Assembly: GCA_034387635.1 (NCBI GenBank)
Contig: JAOANU010000009.1
Coordinates: 682,001 to 746,000, forward strand
Length of the DNA stretch: 64,000 nt
Direction: 5' to 3'
From: Rhodosporidiobolus odoratus
Taxonomy: Eukaryota; Basidiomycota; Microbotryomycetes; Sporidiobolales; Sporidiobolaceae
Shown here: in pieces, positions 44,652 through 57,900 of the stretch
Position numbering within the stretch: position 1 is the first letter of the stretch
How the letters are laid out: each line of letters starts with the position of its first letter
Notes under the pieces: model-generated
What the model was told of the DNA's origin: nothing
Databases searched by the model: none
The model's input: only the letters and a program-made list of their open reading frames with translations
Translations under genes and position numbers: made by a program

Positions 44652-47600
44652 TTACTCCCTCCGGGCCTTCTTCGCCTCCTTCGCCCCACTCTCGCTCCCA
44701 TCCTTCATCTCCGTATCACCGTCTTCTGGTCGAGGTCGTTTCGGTGTCCCGGGCGATTTCGGCAAAGGCTGAGGAAGCTTGACAGGCACTAACTTGTCAT
44801 CCGCCGATCGAGGTGGAGGCGTACCCGGTTCATCTTGCTGCATCTTGTCATCTCCTCTTGATGCCTTCTTCTTCTCGTCCTTCTTCTCGTCCTTCTTCTC
44901 TTTCTCTTGAACCGCTTCGGTCACCTCCTTCTTCGGTTCCGGCGTCCCAGCTTCCCTCTCCCTTTGCTGTTCAGCCTTCTCCTTCTCCTTCGCTTCCTCT
45001 GCCTTCCTTTCCTCCTCTGCTTTCTCCTTCTCATCCTTGTCCTTCTGCTCCTTCTCCTTGCTCTCTTTCTCTTTCTCCCTCTCCCTCTCCTCCCTCCCAA
45101 CCCCCAGCACACTCTCATCACTCTCATACCCCTCCCCCCTCAGCACCCCTTTAACCTCCTCCCCAACCTCCCTCCCCTCTCTGGTAGCTTCTTCAACTTC
45201 TTCCCTCGCGCGGGCTTGGTCAGATAAGAGGGAAGAGAGGAGCGTCAGGGAACCGGAACCGATTTGGGAGAAGAGAGATAGGTGGGTGGTTGAGGCTAGG
45301 CGGATGGCGCGCCATTCGAGAGAAGAGAGGCGGGTTCGGCGCTAGAGACGAGTACGATATGAGAGCAAGAGATGGATAGTGGGACGGAGGGAAGTAGAAG
45401 CAAGATAAGAGAAGAGAAGATGGAGAGAGTAGCGGAAACAACCTGGGTTCAGCCACGACCTCCTTCAAGAATCGCATGAGATGAAATGGAAAATTCGGCC
45501 GCACCTCTTCCAATCCCACTTCAATCTCCCTCCTCTTGGCACTCCCCGCCTGTGCCCTGGCCAACAACCCCTCCTGCTGCTTTATCCTATTCTGTTCAAG
45601 CCGATGATCCCGTAGAAGGGTTTCAAGGTCTTCAGAACTGCGGTACATGCACCCCGAACGTCAGCCATCACTCAACTCAGATTCCAACCGAGAGTACAAG
45701 CGAAGGGGGTAGCAGAGTGAGGAAGCGACATAGAAAACGCACGCAGATTCAGGCGGACAAGCCTCCAAGGAAGTGACATTCTTCTCCCAAGCTTTTGCGA
45801 GCTGTGGCGTTCCGAGCTTATGCGGGAACGCCTTGACCCTCATAGACAGGATTCGCATACTTTCTCGAGCTTTTTGAGCTTGTTCCGCTGGCGGGACGGT
45901 AGGAAGTCGAATGAAGGGAACGCAGGAGCGGAGTTTCCAATCCGTCTGTGGGTCGAGTTGTATCGTGGCAGTCGGGGGTTCGTCAGCCACAGGATAAACC
46001 TACTCAAAGTGGAGTGGAGAGATTCGAGGAAACGCACCCAATTCTCTTCCCTCTCCAAAACCCCTCGAACCGCCCTCCTCAACTCCCTCCCCCCCTCCAT
46101 AGAATCCATCTCAGCCCAAACTCCCTTCCTGACTTCCCTGATCCACTTTTCGTTCTCGTCGCCCAAGACATGGGGAGGGAAGACGACGGCGTTGGTCACG
46201 GGGAGAGCTTGCGCTCGCGCTCGACCGGAGGGGGTGAGGGAGAGGAGGTATTGAAGGAGGATCAGGGTTTGGATCAGGAGTTGAAGGCGGAATTGGGGTG
46301 AGGAGAGCTGCGACGTGCAAACGAATGATCAGACATGAATACAGGACCGAGAAAGTGGAAGCGGAACGCGATACGAACCTCGAGGTCTAGCAGGTTCCGA
46401 CTGGTCAAGAATTTGGGGAAAAAGTATTCCTCCATCTTGCCCTCGTCCTCTGCTCCATTCAGCATCTCAACCTCACCCTTGATCCCTTCGCCCTCTCCCT
46501 TCTCACCCTTCTCCTTCTCCCTGTCCCTGTCCTTTGACCCCGTCAACTCTTTCTCCCTCTTGGTTGCCGCTTTAAAGGCGGTGAGAGTTTGGGTGAGACC
46601 GGTTCGGAGGGTTTCGAAAGGCGGTGTGGAAGCGGATGTGGATGGGGATGTGGTGGGGGTAGATGATTGTGGGGCGAATAGTAGGTGAGGGTTGGTGAAG
46701 AAGCTCTGGAGGGACCAGAAGGTTTTGTAAAATGCCGAGGGATTGTCTGTGCAAGCGGCGAGATCAGATCGCACGTCAGCCTCGTCTTACCTCGGACAAG
46801 CACATCACAGACAGGCTGAAAGCATTCCGAAGCGCTGTATAGCGCACCTTGGGCCGGGTTTCCCTCCCCTTCCTTCTTCTTCTTCTGAACCGGTTCTTCC
46901 TCCTCCCCTTCCTCAACCTCCAGTTTCCCCCCCGCGCTCTCTTCCTTCTTCCCCTCCTTTCTCTCCTCCTCACCTTTCGAAATCTCAACCTCCTCTCCCT
47001 TAGCCTGCTCCTTCTCCTTCTCCTCCTCCTTCTCCCAAACCACCCCCCGACCCAACCCCCCACTCTTAGCCACATTGAAATTCCCCCTCAAATTGACTCC
47101 CGATTTCTCCCCCAAAGGGTAGACGGAAGAGAGGAGCATCAAGATCCGACCCGAGAGGATGACGGGAGAGGATTGGGACCGGGGGAGGCGGCGGAGGAGG
47201 TCGTTCAGGAGGCGGAGGAGGATGGGACCTCGGCCGCGTTGGTATTCCATTCCCTGCAAAAACCCCATCGCAAACCGAGTAGTCAGTACGGAGTGGTTTA
47301 CGTGTGCGTCACCTCGTCTGACAGGTCGATTCGATTCGACCTTTGGGTATCGTTTCCAGCTACCGACGAGGCGAAACGGGCGCGAGACTTGGGGGCACGC
47401 ACCTTTGTAACCCGTTCCACCCGCCCTTCGATCCATCCAAAGAGTGAATCGCAATCCGCTATCGGTCGCAGTTCCATCAGGCCGGAGACAATATTGAGGG
47501 GTAGGGTTTCATCGATGTAACCTGGGCAGGACGACGGGGGGAGGAGGAAAAAAAGGGTGAGGAGGTCAAGGTGGGCGAGGTGGCACGACGTGAACGCGAC

Positions 47601-48180
47601 GAGGGATGGGTGTACGGGTGTACAAGAAGGGGTAAGTGAGTCGGTGTGACATGGGGCAGAAACGGGGAAGAGGAAAAGCAGTGTACCGGCGTCGGCCATT
47701 GTCAACATGAGGTCGAGCACATCCTCGAGATGCACGAACGCAGCTTGATCGCCAAGAGGATAGTCGGCCTGCATGATGAACCGTTAGCAAACTTGGGAGG
47801 TCGAGACAAGTTGAGAAGAAAAAGCAACGTACAGCTTGGTTGACCACTTGTTCAATAGCCCTCGCCACGCTCGCGGCCTGTACGTCTACCTTGTACCCCT
47901 CGCCTGCTGGTAGACTGTCCCTGCTCGTCCATCCAGCATCGTGTACACACCGGTCGACCATAGTTCGCATCTCATCCTGTTGTACCGGGTCACTGGCAGT
48001 TCTCCGGTCTTGTAATGTTGATGCCAAGAATTCAAGGGAGGAGGTTATGGTTGCTCGGAAGGTGAGGAAGGAGGAAGTTGAGGAGGAGGGGAGGGGAAGA
48101 GGGGTTGAAGGATGAAGAGGGGAGAGACCGGCGGAGGAGGGGATTGGGGTCAGGGTTGATGCCGGGGAGGGTGCGTCCAT
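44652..48180 (-). CDS. HPR1: THO complex subunit 1 (Hpr1/THOC1)
   Basis: Component of the nuclear THO/TREX complex that couples transcription to mRNA export and limits R-loops. Start at 48180 (MDAPSPASTLTPIPSS). Family landmarks in order: YPLGDQAAFVHLEDVLDLML, YIDETLPLNIVSGLMELR, CDSLFGWIEGRVERVTK, GRGPILLRLLNDLLRRLPRS, SGRILMLLSSVYPLGEKSGV, LRGNFNVAK, then a Lys/Glu-rich insert, SAFYKTFWSLQSFFTNPHLL and FFPKFLTSRNLLDLE. Further exons continue through DYRLEQN-type helices to an extreme Lys/Glu C-terminal tail (repeated KEKEQKDKDEKEKAEEE-like sequence) ending SGAKEAKKARRE. Length is estimated at over 900 residues, longer than human THOC1 mainly because of the charged insert and tail. About nine introns. 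Confidence 0.9.
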
Positions 48181-48939
48181 GTTGCTCCCAGCTCGTGCTT
48201 CCTTGAGCAGAGTCGAGCCGTGTAACAAGTCGAGATCCAGCGAAGACGAGTTGCGGGTTGGTTTCGTTACAGTGACCCATGTCGAGCAGCACAGCGCAGC
48301 GAGTACTTGGGGGCGTACTGCTACTCATGATCTGCCACTCTATCGTGGTCTGGCAGCCTGCTTTGTCCAAGTCGTGATCGTCTTCGCATCCGCTTGATTC
48401 GGCGACTCGGAGAGGAGGTGGTCAACCTCGTCAACTCTACCCTGCGTTGCGACACCTAACCTGGTTCCGACAGCCATTGGACTTGTGGGGAGCACAAGTC
48501 ATGACTGGACCTTGTACAGGACGAGGGGGGCCAAGGCGAACAACGTTTTTTTCTCTTTTCTCCACTTCGCTCATTCCTCCCACAAGCTCTTTACAGCCTC
48601 GGTCTGCCAGGGTGACAGGATCTCGCAGTACGAAGAACTTTTGTCTAGTCCCTCGAGAATTGAACCGGTCTGAGGAGGCTCGAGGTGGTCGGACCTCGTT
48701 GGTTCCTGTCTGCGAACGTTTGAGTTGAAGAATCCCAAATCACGTTCAATTCTCTTTCTCCCTTCCTTCCCTCTCCCTTTCCGTTTGGTCTACTGAGCAG
48801 TAGGGTGCAGGGCAACAACTCTATCCAGCACATCCCACATCACACTCTCCCTTTTCATCTCGCGCCCTCTCTCGCTCGCCGACCTCATCTCGCCTTCACT
48901 CTCTCACTCTCCCACGTTGCTCCTCCACTGGGAGCCACC
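48181..48939. promoter_or_regulatory. Divergent promoter of THOC1 and the RING/RRM gene
   Basis: About 760 nt between divergent starts. The 200 nt before 48940 are strongly pyrimidine-rich (CTCTC tracts), and the start codon lies in GCCACCATG, a very good context. Short frames in the region look random. Confidence 0.55.
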
Positions 48940-51900
48940 ATGTCCAAGCCAGACTACCATCAGCACTATCCACCGCCGACCACCAAGTCTCCCTCGGATC
49001 AAGTCAGTGCGAGCGGAGCAACTGAACCAAACGCATCCACCAACTCACTGCGTACGTCCATCCATTCATTGTCGCTCTTGAGGGCGTACCGTGACAAGAC
49101 TAGGACCGTATATATACACGAACTCTCGTGCAGGGTCGAGCGTGACCCAAGCGGCTGACTCTGCTGACCTTCGCAATTGACATGGCCTCGTCGCTCCCTT
49201 CATAGCTTCATTCCTACAAAACCTCCCCAGTCCAACCTCGAACGCAGCTCCGAGCTCGTTACCGACCAGCCCGGCTTCGTCCACCACCTCGACCGCTAAT
49301 CGAGGTCCTCACCTTGTCGGTGCCGGCGGTGTCCTCGCCTTCAACCCGCTGTTCCCGTCCTCGCAAGCCCAGTCGGGAGGCGCAGCAGCAGGAGGTGCAG
49401 TAGGAGTTTCTTTCAGCGGCGTCGCCAACCTTTCGCCACTGTCTCCCTTCTCGACTTCGACTGGCAACCACGGACTCGGTCTTTCGCCGCTGCCCTTCCC
49501 TGCGTCGGAACACCCTCTACCACCGCCTACCTCGGCTTCGCCCACACAAACTCTCGCGTCTCCCGTGGCGCCCGCCAAAACTGCCTGGCCGGACCCGCCT
49601 CCTTATTCTGCCGTCGCCTACCCTCCCCTCCCAGCCGGCGCCGGCAATGCCTACTCGTCTACCTCGCCCATGTCTCCCGTCGCTCCACCTGGAAACGGTG
49701 TCTTCGTTCTCGCGAACGGCCTCCCCGTTCCGATCCCATACTCGCCCATGTCTCCTGCGCACCCGCCAGGATCCGATGTCGGCGCCTCTCCTCTTGGCGG
49801 CTTCGCACCCTTCTCACCCCCGCTCGCTCCGCAGCCTGCACCTTCTGGCTTCAAACCCGGACCAGCAATTAGCAGCGGTAGCTACGGAATGGGCATGAAC
49901 ATGGGCATGGGCCTCGGCATGCACGAGCTTCTGACCCCTTGGGCGCCCGTCCCGCTCCGCCACATTGACGACTTCCTCGCGCAACCCGGTAACGGTGCGA
50001 CTGCTGGAACAGGATGGGCGATGAGCCCTCCTCTCGCTACCGCCGCCTTTCCTATTCCCCCACTCCACTTGTCGCAGCAGGAAGTTTACCCGTCCAAGCA
50101 GCCCCTTCCTCCTTCTCTCCCGCCGCCGCCGATCCAGACTCTGCCGCCCCTCCCGAGTGCAACTTCGCCCGAACCGACGCCGTCGCCTGTTTTGGCGGGG
50201 TTCGCGGCTACATCGGCGGCGATGGGAGTGACTCATGTTCCGCCTTCGGAAGTGGTGGGTAGGGAGGGTGGTGAGGCGGGGAATGAGAATGGGGTTTGCG
50301 CGGTTAGGAAGTGTATCGCGGGTGTTTGTTGTGAGTTGAGTCCGTGTGGGTGTAGGTTGTGCAGGGTGCGTTACCTCCTTTCCACCTCTCCACAGGTTTC
50401 TTCGCTCTTCCGGTTCTTTCTCACAATACCGTTCTGACTCCGGCATACGTTCATCGTACTGAGCAGGATCACCTCGGCTGGGTCCTTCGTGGCGGGACCG
50501 ACCTCCCAACCCCACCCTCCGCCTATCCGATCTCATCTTGGGCGCCCATCCCTCCATCCCATTTGTCGGCCCCCAAAAAGCTCTTCAAATGCGTCGCATG
50601 CGGTGCGCAATCAACCATGCAACACCCTGCTCATCCTTCACCGCCCTCTCCGTCAGCCTCTCTGTCTGCTCTCCCCGCTCTACCGACTAAGCCGGGTGGG
50701 ATGGGTTTCATCGAAGGGGTTAGTACGACTGGCGTGAGCGATGCGGAGGCCCATGCGTTCTCGATCAAGTACTTCTCGAATGGACCGGCGCCGGCTTTGG
50801 CGAGTTCGAGTTCGGGGGAGGTGGTCACGGCGAGAGAGAGGGAGAGGGAAAGGGAATTGACGCCGCCTCTTTCGGCAATCGCTGTGGTACAAGACGCGGT
50901 GAAGGACGATGGGGTCGTGGGGTATACCTTTCCGCCTCAGCAGGTCGCGAAAGCAGCGTCGGCGGAGCAGCTCGCGATGGAGTGTTCCTCGCTGCCGACC
51001 ATGGGCCTCATTCCTCGTCCGCCTTCGCCGCCCTTCCCATTTGTACCTATGTCGAACTTCTCCGGTCTATCGCTCGGGCCTCAGCAACAACATCGATACT
51101 CGCATCCTCCTCATCTTCTTCCCGCTTTCTCACCCGTCCAGCAGCAGCAGTACCCTCGGTATCCGATTTCTTCCTCCTCCATCTCTGGCGGGTTGCACAG
51201 CGCTGAATTCGCGTCTTCTCCTCCCCTCGCGTCTACTCCTTCACTCGCCGCACCTGGTATGGGAATTGGAGCGATCGATACTCGGGATGGGAACGAGAGG
51301 TCGACCTTCTCAACTCCGCTTCCCCCTTCAACGTCGTCGCTCTCTACCTCTACCTCATCCGGCAGTGCTCCACCTCACCCCCCCACTTCGACTTCAAGCT
51401 CGAGCGCACTTCCACCCGGTGCTTCAGCTGGATTGGAGTCGACAGCAGCGAGGAATTATCGAGCCTCTACCTCGGTTTCTGTCTCTGCTTCAGCGCCGCC
51501 TCGCTCTCCCCCTTCGCCGTCTCGCTCGTCTTCTCTCTCGGCTTCGGCTTCGGCTTCTGCTTGTGCTTCGACACCTTCTCCGGGGTCTGCTCCTCTCCCT
51601 ACCTCGTCCACCTACCCCTCCTCGACTTATCCTCTATTTTCACACCCTCACCCCGCTACTCAACGACAACAACAAGAACCGCTTCTCCTCCGTCCTGGTA
51701 CCGGTACAGTCGGGTGTACTCGGGGCCCCACGGGAAGAGGAGCACCAAGAGGAGGAGGAGGAGGAGCGGGGTATCACTACTCGTCTGGAGGGAGGAATTA
51801 CGATTCAGCCGTTGCGGCGGGGTATCCCGGTTTATCTTCTTCAACGGTGGCCGGTGCCAGTGTTGCAGGTGCTTACTACACAGCCGTGACCTCCTCGGCA

Positions 51901-54442
51901 GCCGGAGCGGGAGCGGGAGCGTCAACGATTCCTGTGCCCGTGATGCACGGTGGGATGGGATTGTCGGCGTTGGTGGTACCGAGGGGGGCGGTAGCGGTGA
52001 CAGGAGGAGGAGGGGGAGGAGGTGGTGGTGATAGAGGAAGGGGGGAAATGCCCTTCGCTCCTCCTCCCCTTCGGGGGAGAGGCGGTTTGGGCCGAGGTGG
52101 AACGAGGTGGACTGGTACGGTGAGAGGAGGGTTCGAAGGGGGCGAGGATCGCAGACAGATGTCAGTGTCGATGGGAGGGATGGTGTGGACTCCGAGGGAA
52201 CCTCCCAGTCATTTATTACCTGGATGTGGGTCTGAGGGTGTGGTGGGGGAGGAGCTAGGGGGAGGAGGAGGAGGAGGAGAAGGAGAAGGAGAGGAGGGAG
52301 GGGCCAATGAAGATGGTGGAGAGGAGGTGGGGGTTAGGGAGTGGAGGGGGAGGTGGCCGGTCGTCAAGGTTGAGAATGTACGTACTCATCCTCTTCTCCT
52401 TGTCGCGCTAGCTTTGTAGTGAGAGGACCTGACGAACCATGCCGGCGACCGACCATCAGATCCCCTTTTCGACTACTATGCAGGATGTATTGGATTGGTT
52501 GCCTGTCGGATATTTGGCGTCGAAGGAGGAGGTGGTCATGCCGATTCATTTGGTGTTGCACCGGTGAGTACTCCACATCTCTCAAATTGAGGAGGGGAAG
52601 ACAAAGTGTTGCTGACCTTCTCAATCCCGTCTCTTCCTCCCCATGTATCCTTCCCCATGCTCGCTCTCGCATGTCGCGCAGGTCGACCGGCCGTACCCTC
52701 CCACATTGCTACCTCGAAACCCGCTCGATCGCCGCTGCGAACCAGCTTATCAACTTGATGGACCGCAGTCAGCTCGGCGACAGGACGGTGAGGGTCAAGT
52801 GGGAGAGACCGGGCGAGATGATGCGCGATGTGAGCTGCTGTCTCGAATCCTTTTTCTTCGCTACTTCTGGATTAATCCCCCTTCCCACGCTGTGCAGTTC
52901 TTCAGTCAAGAAGTCTTCTTCCAGCAACCGATCGAGTCGTACCGCTCCCCGGCTGCTGCACCTCTCCCCCACCTCCCTCCTGAGGGATACCGCCTGCCGA
53001 GCGTAGTGCTCACCCAAGAGGATTTGACGAGGCTCGTTGGGTTTTGTCAGAGACCGGTACGTTGCTTTCCCCTCTTTGGGGTCTCAGGCAGGACCGGATG
53101 GCGGGAGGGACAAGCTGACTGGTTTCTGCGGCTGACTGACGAGAGAAAGGTTCAGTTTCGGGAACGGCCGTTTGAGAGGGCGTTTTTCAATATGATCTCG
53201 TTGTTGGCCAAGGTGCGTCGACGCTCTCTATAACTTCCCCCTTGCCTGCCCCCTTGGGACTCAACGGCCGGTACTGACTCCTGCCTGCGCGACCACGCTC
53301 TCTGTTTTCCGTTTTCTTTTCCCTTGACGCAGTTCCCTTGGTACCGGGAGGACCTGTGGGATGAGGAATTGAGGGACCACATTCTCGATGCGGCTGACCG
53401 TAAGTCGTCGCTTAACCGAGTCTCACCTTTGATAGAGCAAGACGCGCAAACGAGCTCGGTTCTTCTGCTCCCGTGCAGAGGTGGCTGAGCGGGCGAAGGG
53501 CTTTGCGGACGTCAACCCGTTGTACCTTGACGTACTTGAGAAGCTGGTTAGTTCAGAACTGCCTCGCTCATAGCCTCAAAGTCAAGGCGAAGCTGAACGT
53601 CCCTCATCAACTCCAGGTCGCTACCGTTCTCGATTGCCCAGGTGCGTACCCTCATAGCTTCGCTTCTTTGGGAGGTCGCGAGTCTCATCCTCCGCGTCCC
53701 TGCAGCCTTCACCGAAGTGCAGAAGCTCGAAATCCACCAGTACGCTCCGAACGTTGAATCCCTGAGTAAACCGTCTATCTCTCACCCTTCGCCCGGTGGG
53801 GTTCCCGCCTCTTCCGAAGACCCTCCGCGCACTCCGCCCCGTCGGCCGTATCCTCTCTCGAGATCGCCATCAAGGCCTGCATCAGTCGCGGCTTCTCGCG
53901 AGTTTCCGTCTCTGCCGACTCACCTGCAGACCGTGTCCGACGAGTGCAGCAATGCGGATCAGCACGAGAGCAGCATCTTCCCGCCTTCTCCGCCCCACTA
54001 CCGCACTGCTGTCCTACGTGACGTGCAGAAGAAGAAGGAAGGCCAGGAGATCAAGCCGGGGAGCAAAGCCTGGCTCGGGGTTGAGCTGAAGCCGACGAGT
54101 CCTAGCGGTCGTAGTAGCGCGACGCCGGAAGACTTGACGAGCGGCAGAAGATCTCGTGGTACGCAGCCTCTCTGACGATTCGCTACTGGGAGAGATTGAC
54201 CCGGTTGGCTTTCTTACCCCGTTTCCTGGGTTTTCTCGTCGACCGTTCTCGCAGCCAACCTCGCCTACCCTAACCCCTCGCCCGGCGCGACCTCCGCTGC
54301 CCCTCTTCCCAATTCTAGCGCCTTCAGCCCTCTCCCCCCACCCACGCCAGTCAAGCTCCCACCCCGTTCAGCTTCAGTCACCCCTTTGCTCACTCCGCCG
54401 AGTTCGCCTGAAGCGGGTAGGGCGTCAATCAGGGGGAGGTAG
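48940..54442 (+). CDS. Large RING-like and RRM RNA-binding protein
   Basis: Exon 1 (MSKPDYHQHYPPP) is joined over an intron ending at about 49203 to SFLQNLPSPTSNA. Several hundred Pro/Ser/Ala/Gly-rich residues follow. A cysteine cluster is rebuilt by the intron at about 50368: VCAVRKCIAGVCCELSPCG, CRLCRDHLGWVLRG and later KLFKCVACGAQS, spaced like a RING finger. Another disordered region follows, ending with long glycine runs. Then comes an RRM split by two introns: VVKVEN (strand 1), DVLDWLPVGYLASKEEV, PIHLVLHR, TGRTLPHCYLETRSIAAA (RNP1-like) and DRTVRVKWERPGEMM. After it come FFSQEVFFQQPIESYR, WYREDLWDEELRDHILDAA, FTEVQKLEIHQYA and a Ser/Pro tail. A last intron at about 54161 lets the frame end at 54442 (LTPPSSPEAGRASIRGR) rather than at 54175. 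A role in RNA fate is inferred. Confidence 0.78.
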
Positions 54443-54974
54443 GTTGAACGAGGTAGGGTCACCGAGTGGGTGGGGAGGCAAGGCATTGAGAGGTTGGGCG
54501 AGTCGGGCGTGAAGAGAGTTTTCTCTTTTCTTGTTTGTTTCTTCCTTTCCTCCCGAGTCTGTTCCTCCTTTCCTTTCTCGTTTGTCCTCAAGGAGCCCCG
54601 AGTCGAAAAAGTACAAAGCAGTATGTGAGTCTGGTCAGGGTGTCGAGTCTGTAGGTTGTGTAAAGGCATTCGGTTTCTGGTTGTGTATGTATGTACTGTA
54701 CTCAGGTGCATGTTTTTTCTTTCTTGAAAGAGGCGAGGCGAGGCACGCGTCGAGAACGCGAAGGTTCGACTAGACTCTGATCCGTTTCTGCGGCTCAACT
54801 CGCTGCTTGCTTGTTCGTCCACTCGTTGTGCAGCATCGCGAGTCCGCCCAGCGCTCACGGCTTCCTCCCTACCGCATCTGTTACACCTGGATTCGACGTC
54901 CTCATCCTCATCGGTTTCACCTCAATTCACCTCGCCGTTCACTCAGCGGGGAGCAGGGTGTGGCCCAAGGCGCC
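54443..54974. promoter_or_regulatory. Spacer and promoter of the FANCM/Mph1 gene
   Basis: About 530 nt, pyrimidine-rich at 54530-54600 and with TGTATGTATGTACTG-like sequence near 54685. The frame is open upstream of the FANCM ATG to about 54807, but the residues look non-coding. No other gene is seen. Confidence 0.5.
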
Positions 54975-57900
54975 ATGTCAGACTTTGAGTTCGACGACGA
55001 ATTCGACTCCGGTGGTCTCGACGAGCTCGACGCGATTGAGGACGCCATCGCAACTGGACGAGCCCTCCCTCCGAAATCAATAGTCAACAAACCCGGACTA
55101 GTTCAACGCGACCTCTTTGGTGCCAAAGTGGTACCGGCTCAACCTCAACAGGCCAAGGCCGGACCGTCGAGGTCGAATACGGCAGGTTCAGCGGGTTCAG
55201 GCGGAGCAGGAGCAGGAGCAGGAGGAGTGGGGGAGACGAGGGCTAAAGTCCGCTTGTCAAAGAGGTGGGATCCGGCCAGTTTCGCCAAGCATGGGTGGAG
55301 TAAGAAGAATGCTGCAGCGGCCAAGGCCAAGGCCAAGGGTGGAAAAAGTGGAAAGGGAAAAGGAAGGGCGTCGCGTCTTTCGGATGAGGAAGACGATTGG
55401 GATGAGGATGACGTGCTGGACGACAGCGAGGATGATGGAGAAGAGTTTCTCGTGGATACGACGTACGACCCCACCGCGCCTATACCGCCTATCAAGTGGC
55501 CGCCGGATGAGGAGGCGATCAAGACTTTTATCTATCCGGTTCAGGCGGATAAGCCCCTCAGGACGTATCAGTACAATATCATTCAGAAGGCGCTGTACGA
55601 CAATACGCTCGTCAGTTTACCTACCGGCCTCGGGAAGACGTTTATCGCGGCGGTCGTCATGTTCGTTTTCGTTTTCTGTCTTTCATCCCTTCTGGTTTCC
55701 CTGCTGATACACCCTTTCTTTCTTCCTCCACGCGTCCTTCGTTCCTCTGGCAGGCTCAACTTTTATCGATGGTACCCTCGCGGCAAAGTCCTCTTCCTCG
55801 CTCCCACCCGTCCCCTCGTCTCGCAGCAAATCAAGGCCTGTCACTTCATCGCCGGTATCCCTCAAGCCGACTGCGTCGAGCTCACCGGTAGCACTATCCC
55901 CAAACTCCGAGCCGTAGGCTGGGCGACCAAGCGGGTCATTTACTCTACGCCGCAGACCGTCGAGCGGGATCTGGCCAAAGGTCGACTCGATCCAAGGGAC
56001 GTGACGTGCATCGTCATTGACGAGGCGCATAGGGCGAGTGGAGATTACTCGTATTGTGGCGTTGTGCGGTATATGATGAGCCGGAACCCGCATTTCCGCC
56101 TGCTGGCGTTGACGGCAACGCCGGGGTCGAGGGGCGAGGCGGTTCAGGATGTCATCGACAATCTGCACGTAGGTTGCTGCGAAGTGGCTCACGCGTCTCG
56201 TTCGTCTGGGCAGCCTGCTGACGCATACTTCCCGCAGATCGGTACGATCGAAGTCCGCGCCGACGATTCCTTCGACATCCGACAGTACATCCACAAGAAG
56301 TCCTTCGACCTCACCGTCCTTCCTCTCGGTGGCCCCCTCGGCAAGCTCCGCGACAAATGGGGCGAGCTCATGATGCAGTACATCAACCCTCTCTACGCCG
56401 CCAAGCTCCTCTGGTCCAAAGACCCCGTCATGCTCGCCCCTTTTGCCGTACAGCAAGCCTTCGGGAAGATCAAGGGTCTTCCTGGAGGCGGGAAAAGCAA
56501 CGGCAAGTTCTTCCCGATGGTCAAGACGCTTGGGATGATGGCTCGAGCGATGGAGTACCTCGTCATTCAGTCCGTTACCTCCTTCGAGTCGAACATCAAG
56601 GACATCGAGCAGGCCGGCAGCAAGAACCTCGTCAGCTCGGCAGGCTTCCGCGACATCCTCCGCGAGACTGCAGCGCTGCGAGCGAGGGAAGGCTACGTCG
56701 GTCACCCCAAGATGGAAAAACTCCGCTCGATGTGCCTCGAACACTTTACGAACGCTCAGCACGAAGTCGACGAGTATACGGGCGAGAAGAGGGAGACGAG
56801 GGTCATGATCTTTTGCAACTTTCGAGCAGTCGTCGAGGAGATTTGCGCTTGCCTCAATACGCAGAGGCCGTTGATCAAGGCGACCCCTTTCGTCGGTCAG
56901 GCTTCTTCGAAGGGTGTGCGGGGTAAGAGTCAAAAGGAGCAGCTTGAGGTAAGCCTTCGTTCTCATGTTTTCCCTTCCTGCCGAGCATGTCTTGACCTGT
57001 TTCTCCGTGCCTTGAAACGCAGACCATCAAGAAGTTCAAGAAGGGCGTCTACAATGTTCTCGTCGCCACCTCTATCGGCGAAGAAGGACTCGACATTGGC
57101 GAGATCGACCTGATCATCTGCTACGAAGCGAACAAATCGCCTATTCGCATGGTGAGCCTTGCCTCTATTGCGTTTCTCGCTTTCTGCTCCGCCTTCCTGA
57201 GGCTGTCTGTCTGCAGCTGCAACGAGTTGGTCGTACTGGCCGAGCCCGAGACGGGCACATCATCGTTCTCATGTCGGAAGGGCGGGAAGAGCGCAATTGG
57301 GACAAGGCGAACGACGCTTATAACGAGGTCCAGAACGCGCTTACGTCGAACAAGACCTTCGACCTATATGTCGACGGCGAACGCTTGCTACCCGATCACG
57401 TCAAGCCGGTGTGCGAGAAGGTCGAGATCAAGGCGCTCCCGCTCGATGTCGAGACGATGACCATGAACGGCCAATCTCGCGCCGAGCGCAAGGCGCTGGC
57501 GGAGAAGAAGCCGAAGCGCAAGGTCGATGTTAATGCCAACGCCCCAGACGACGCTTTCATGGGATTCCGGACGGCGGGCGCAGTCGCCGCCGCTGCGAAG
57601 GTCAAGCCGCCTTCACCGTCTCAGGTTCTCCGCGATCGCAAAGCCGAAGCTCTCCTCACCGTCGAAGAGGAGGCCCACCTGCGTACCCGCTGGCAGCAGG
57701 ACAACCTTGGTCGCCCCATCCGCCCCCATCGCTTCAACGACGTCGAGGACTTGCCGTTCCAGCGCAATCGACCGGGCTCGGCTCTTTGCATCACCCACCA
57801 TAGCGATCGATACCGCGACGTCCTCTCCGCCTTTCGCGTCTGCGACCAGCTGGCAGAGGGCAAGGCAGGAGGTCTCGATTCGTGGCACGACAAGCACTCG

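Noticed and set aside
54156..54175. Stop at 54175 as the end of the RING/RRM gene
   Set aside because: A good donor at about 54161 and an acceptor at about 54255 restore a Ser/Pro-rich frame to 54442, which fits better.
55683..56966. A 427-codon minus-strand frame opposite the FANCM/Mph1 gene
   Set aside because: The plus strand here encodes intact helicase motifs, so the minus frame is a shadow.
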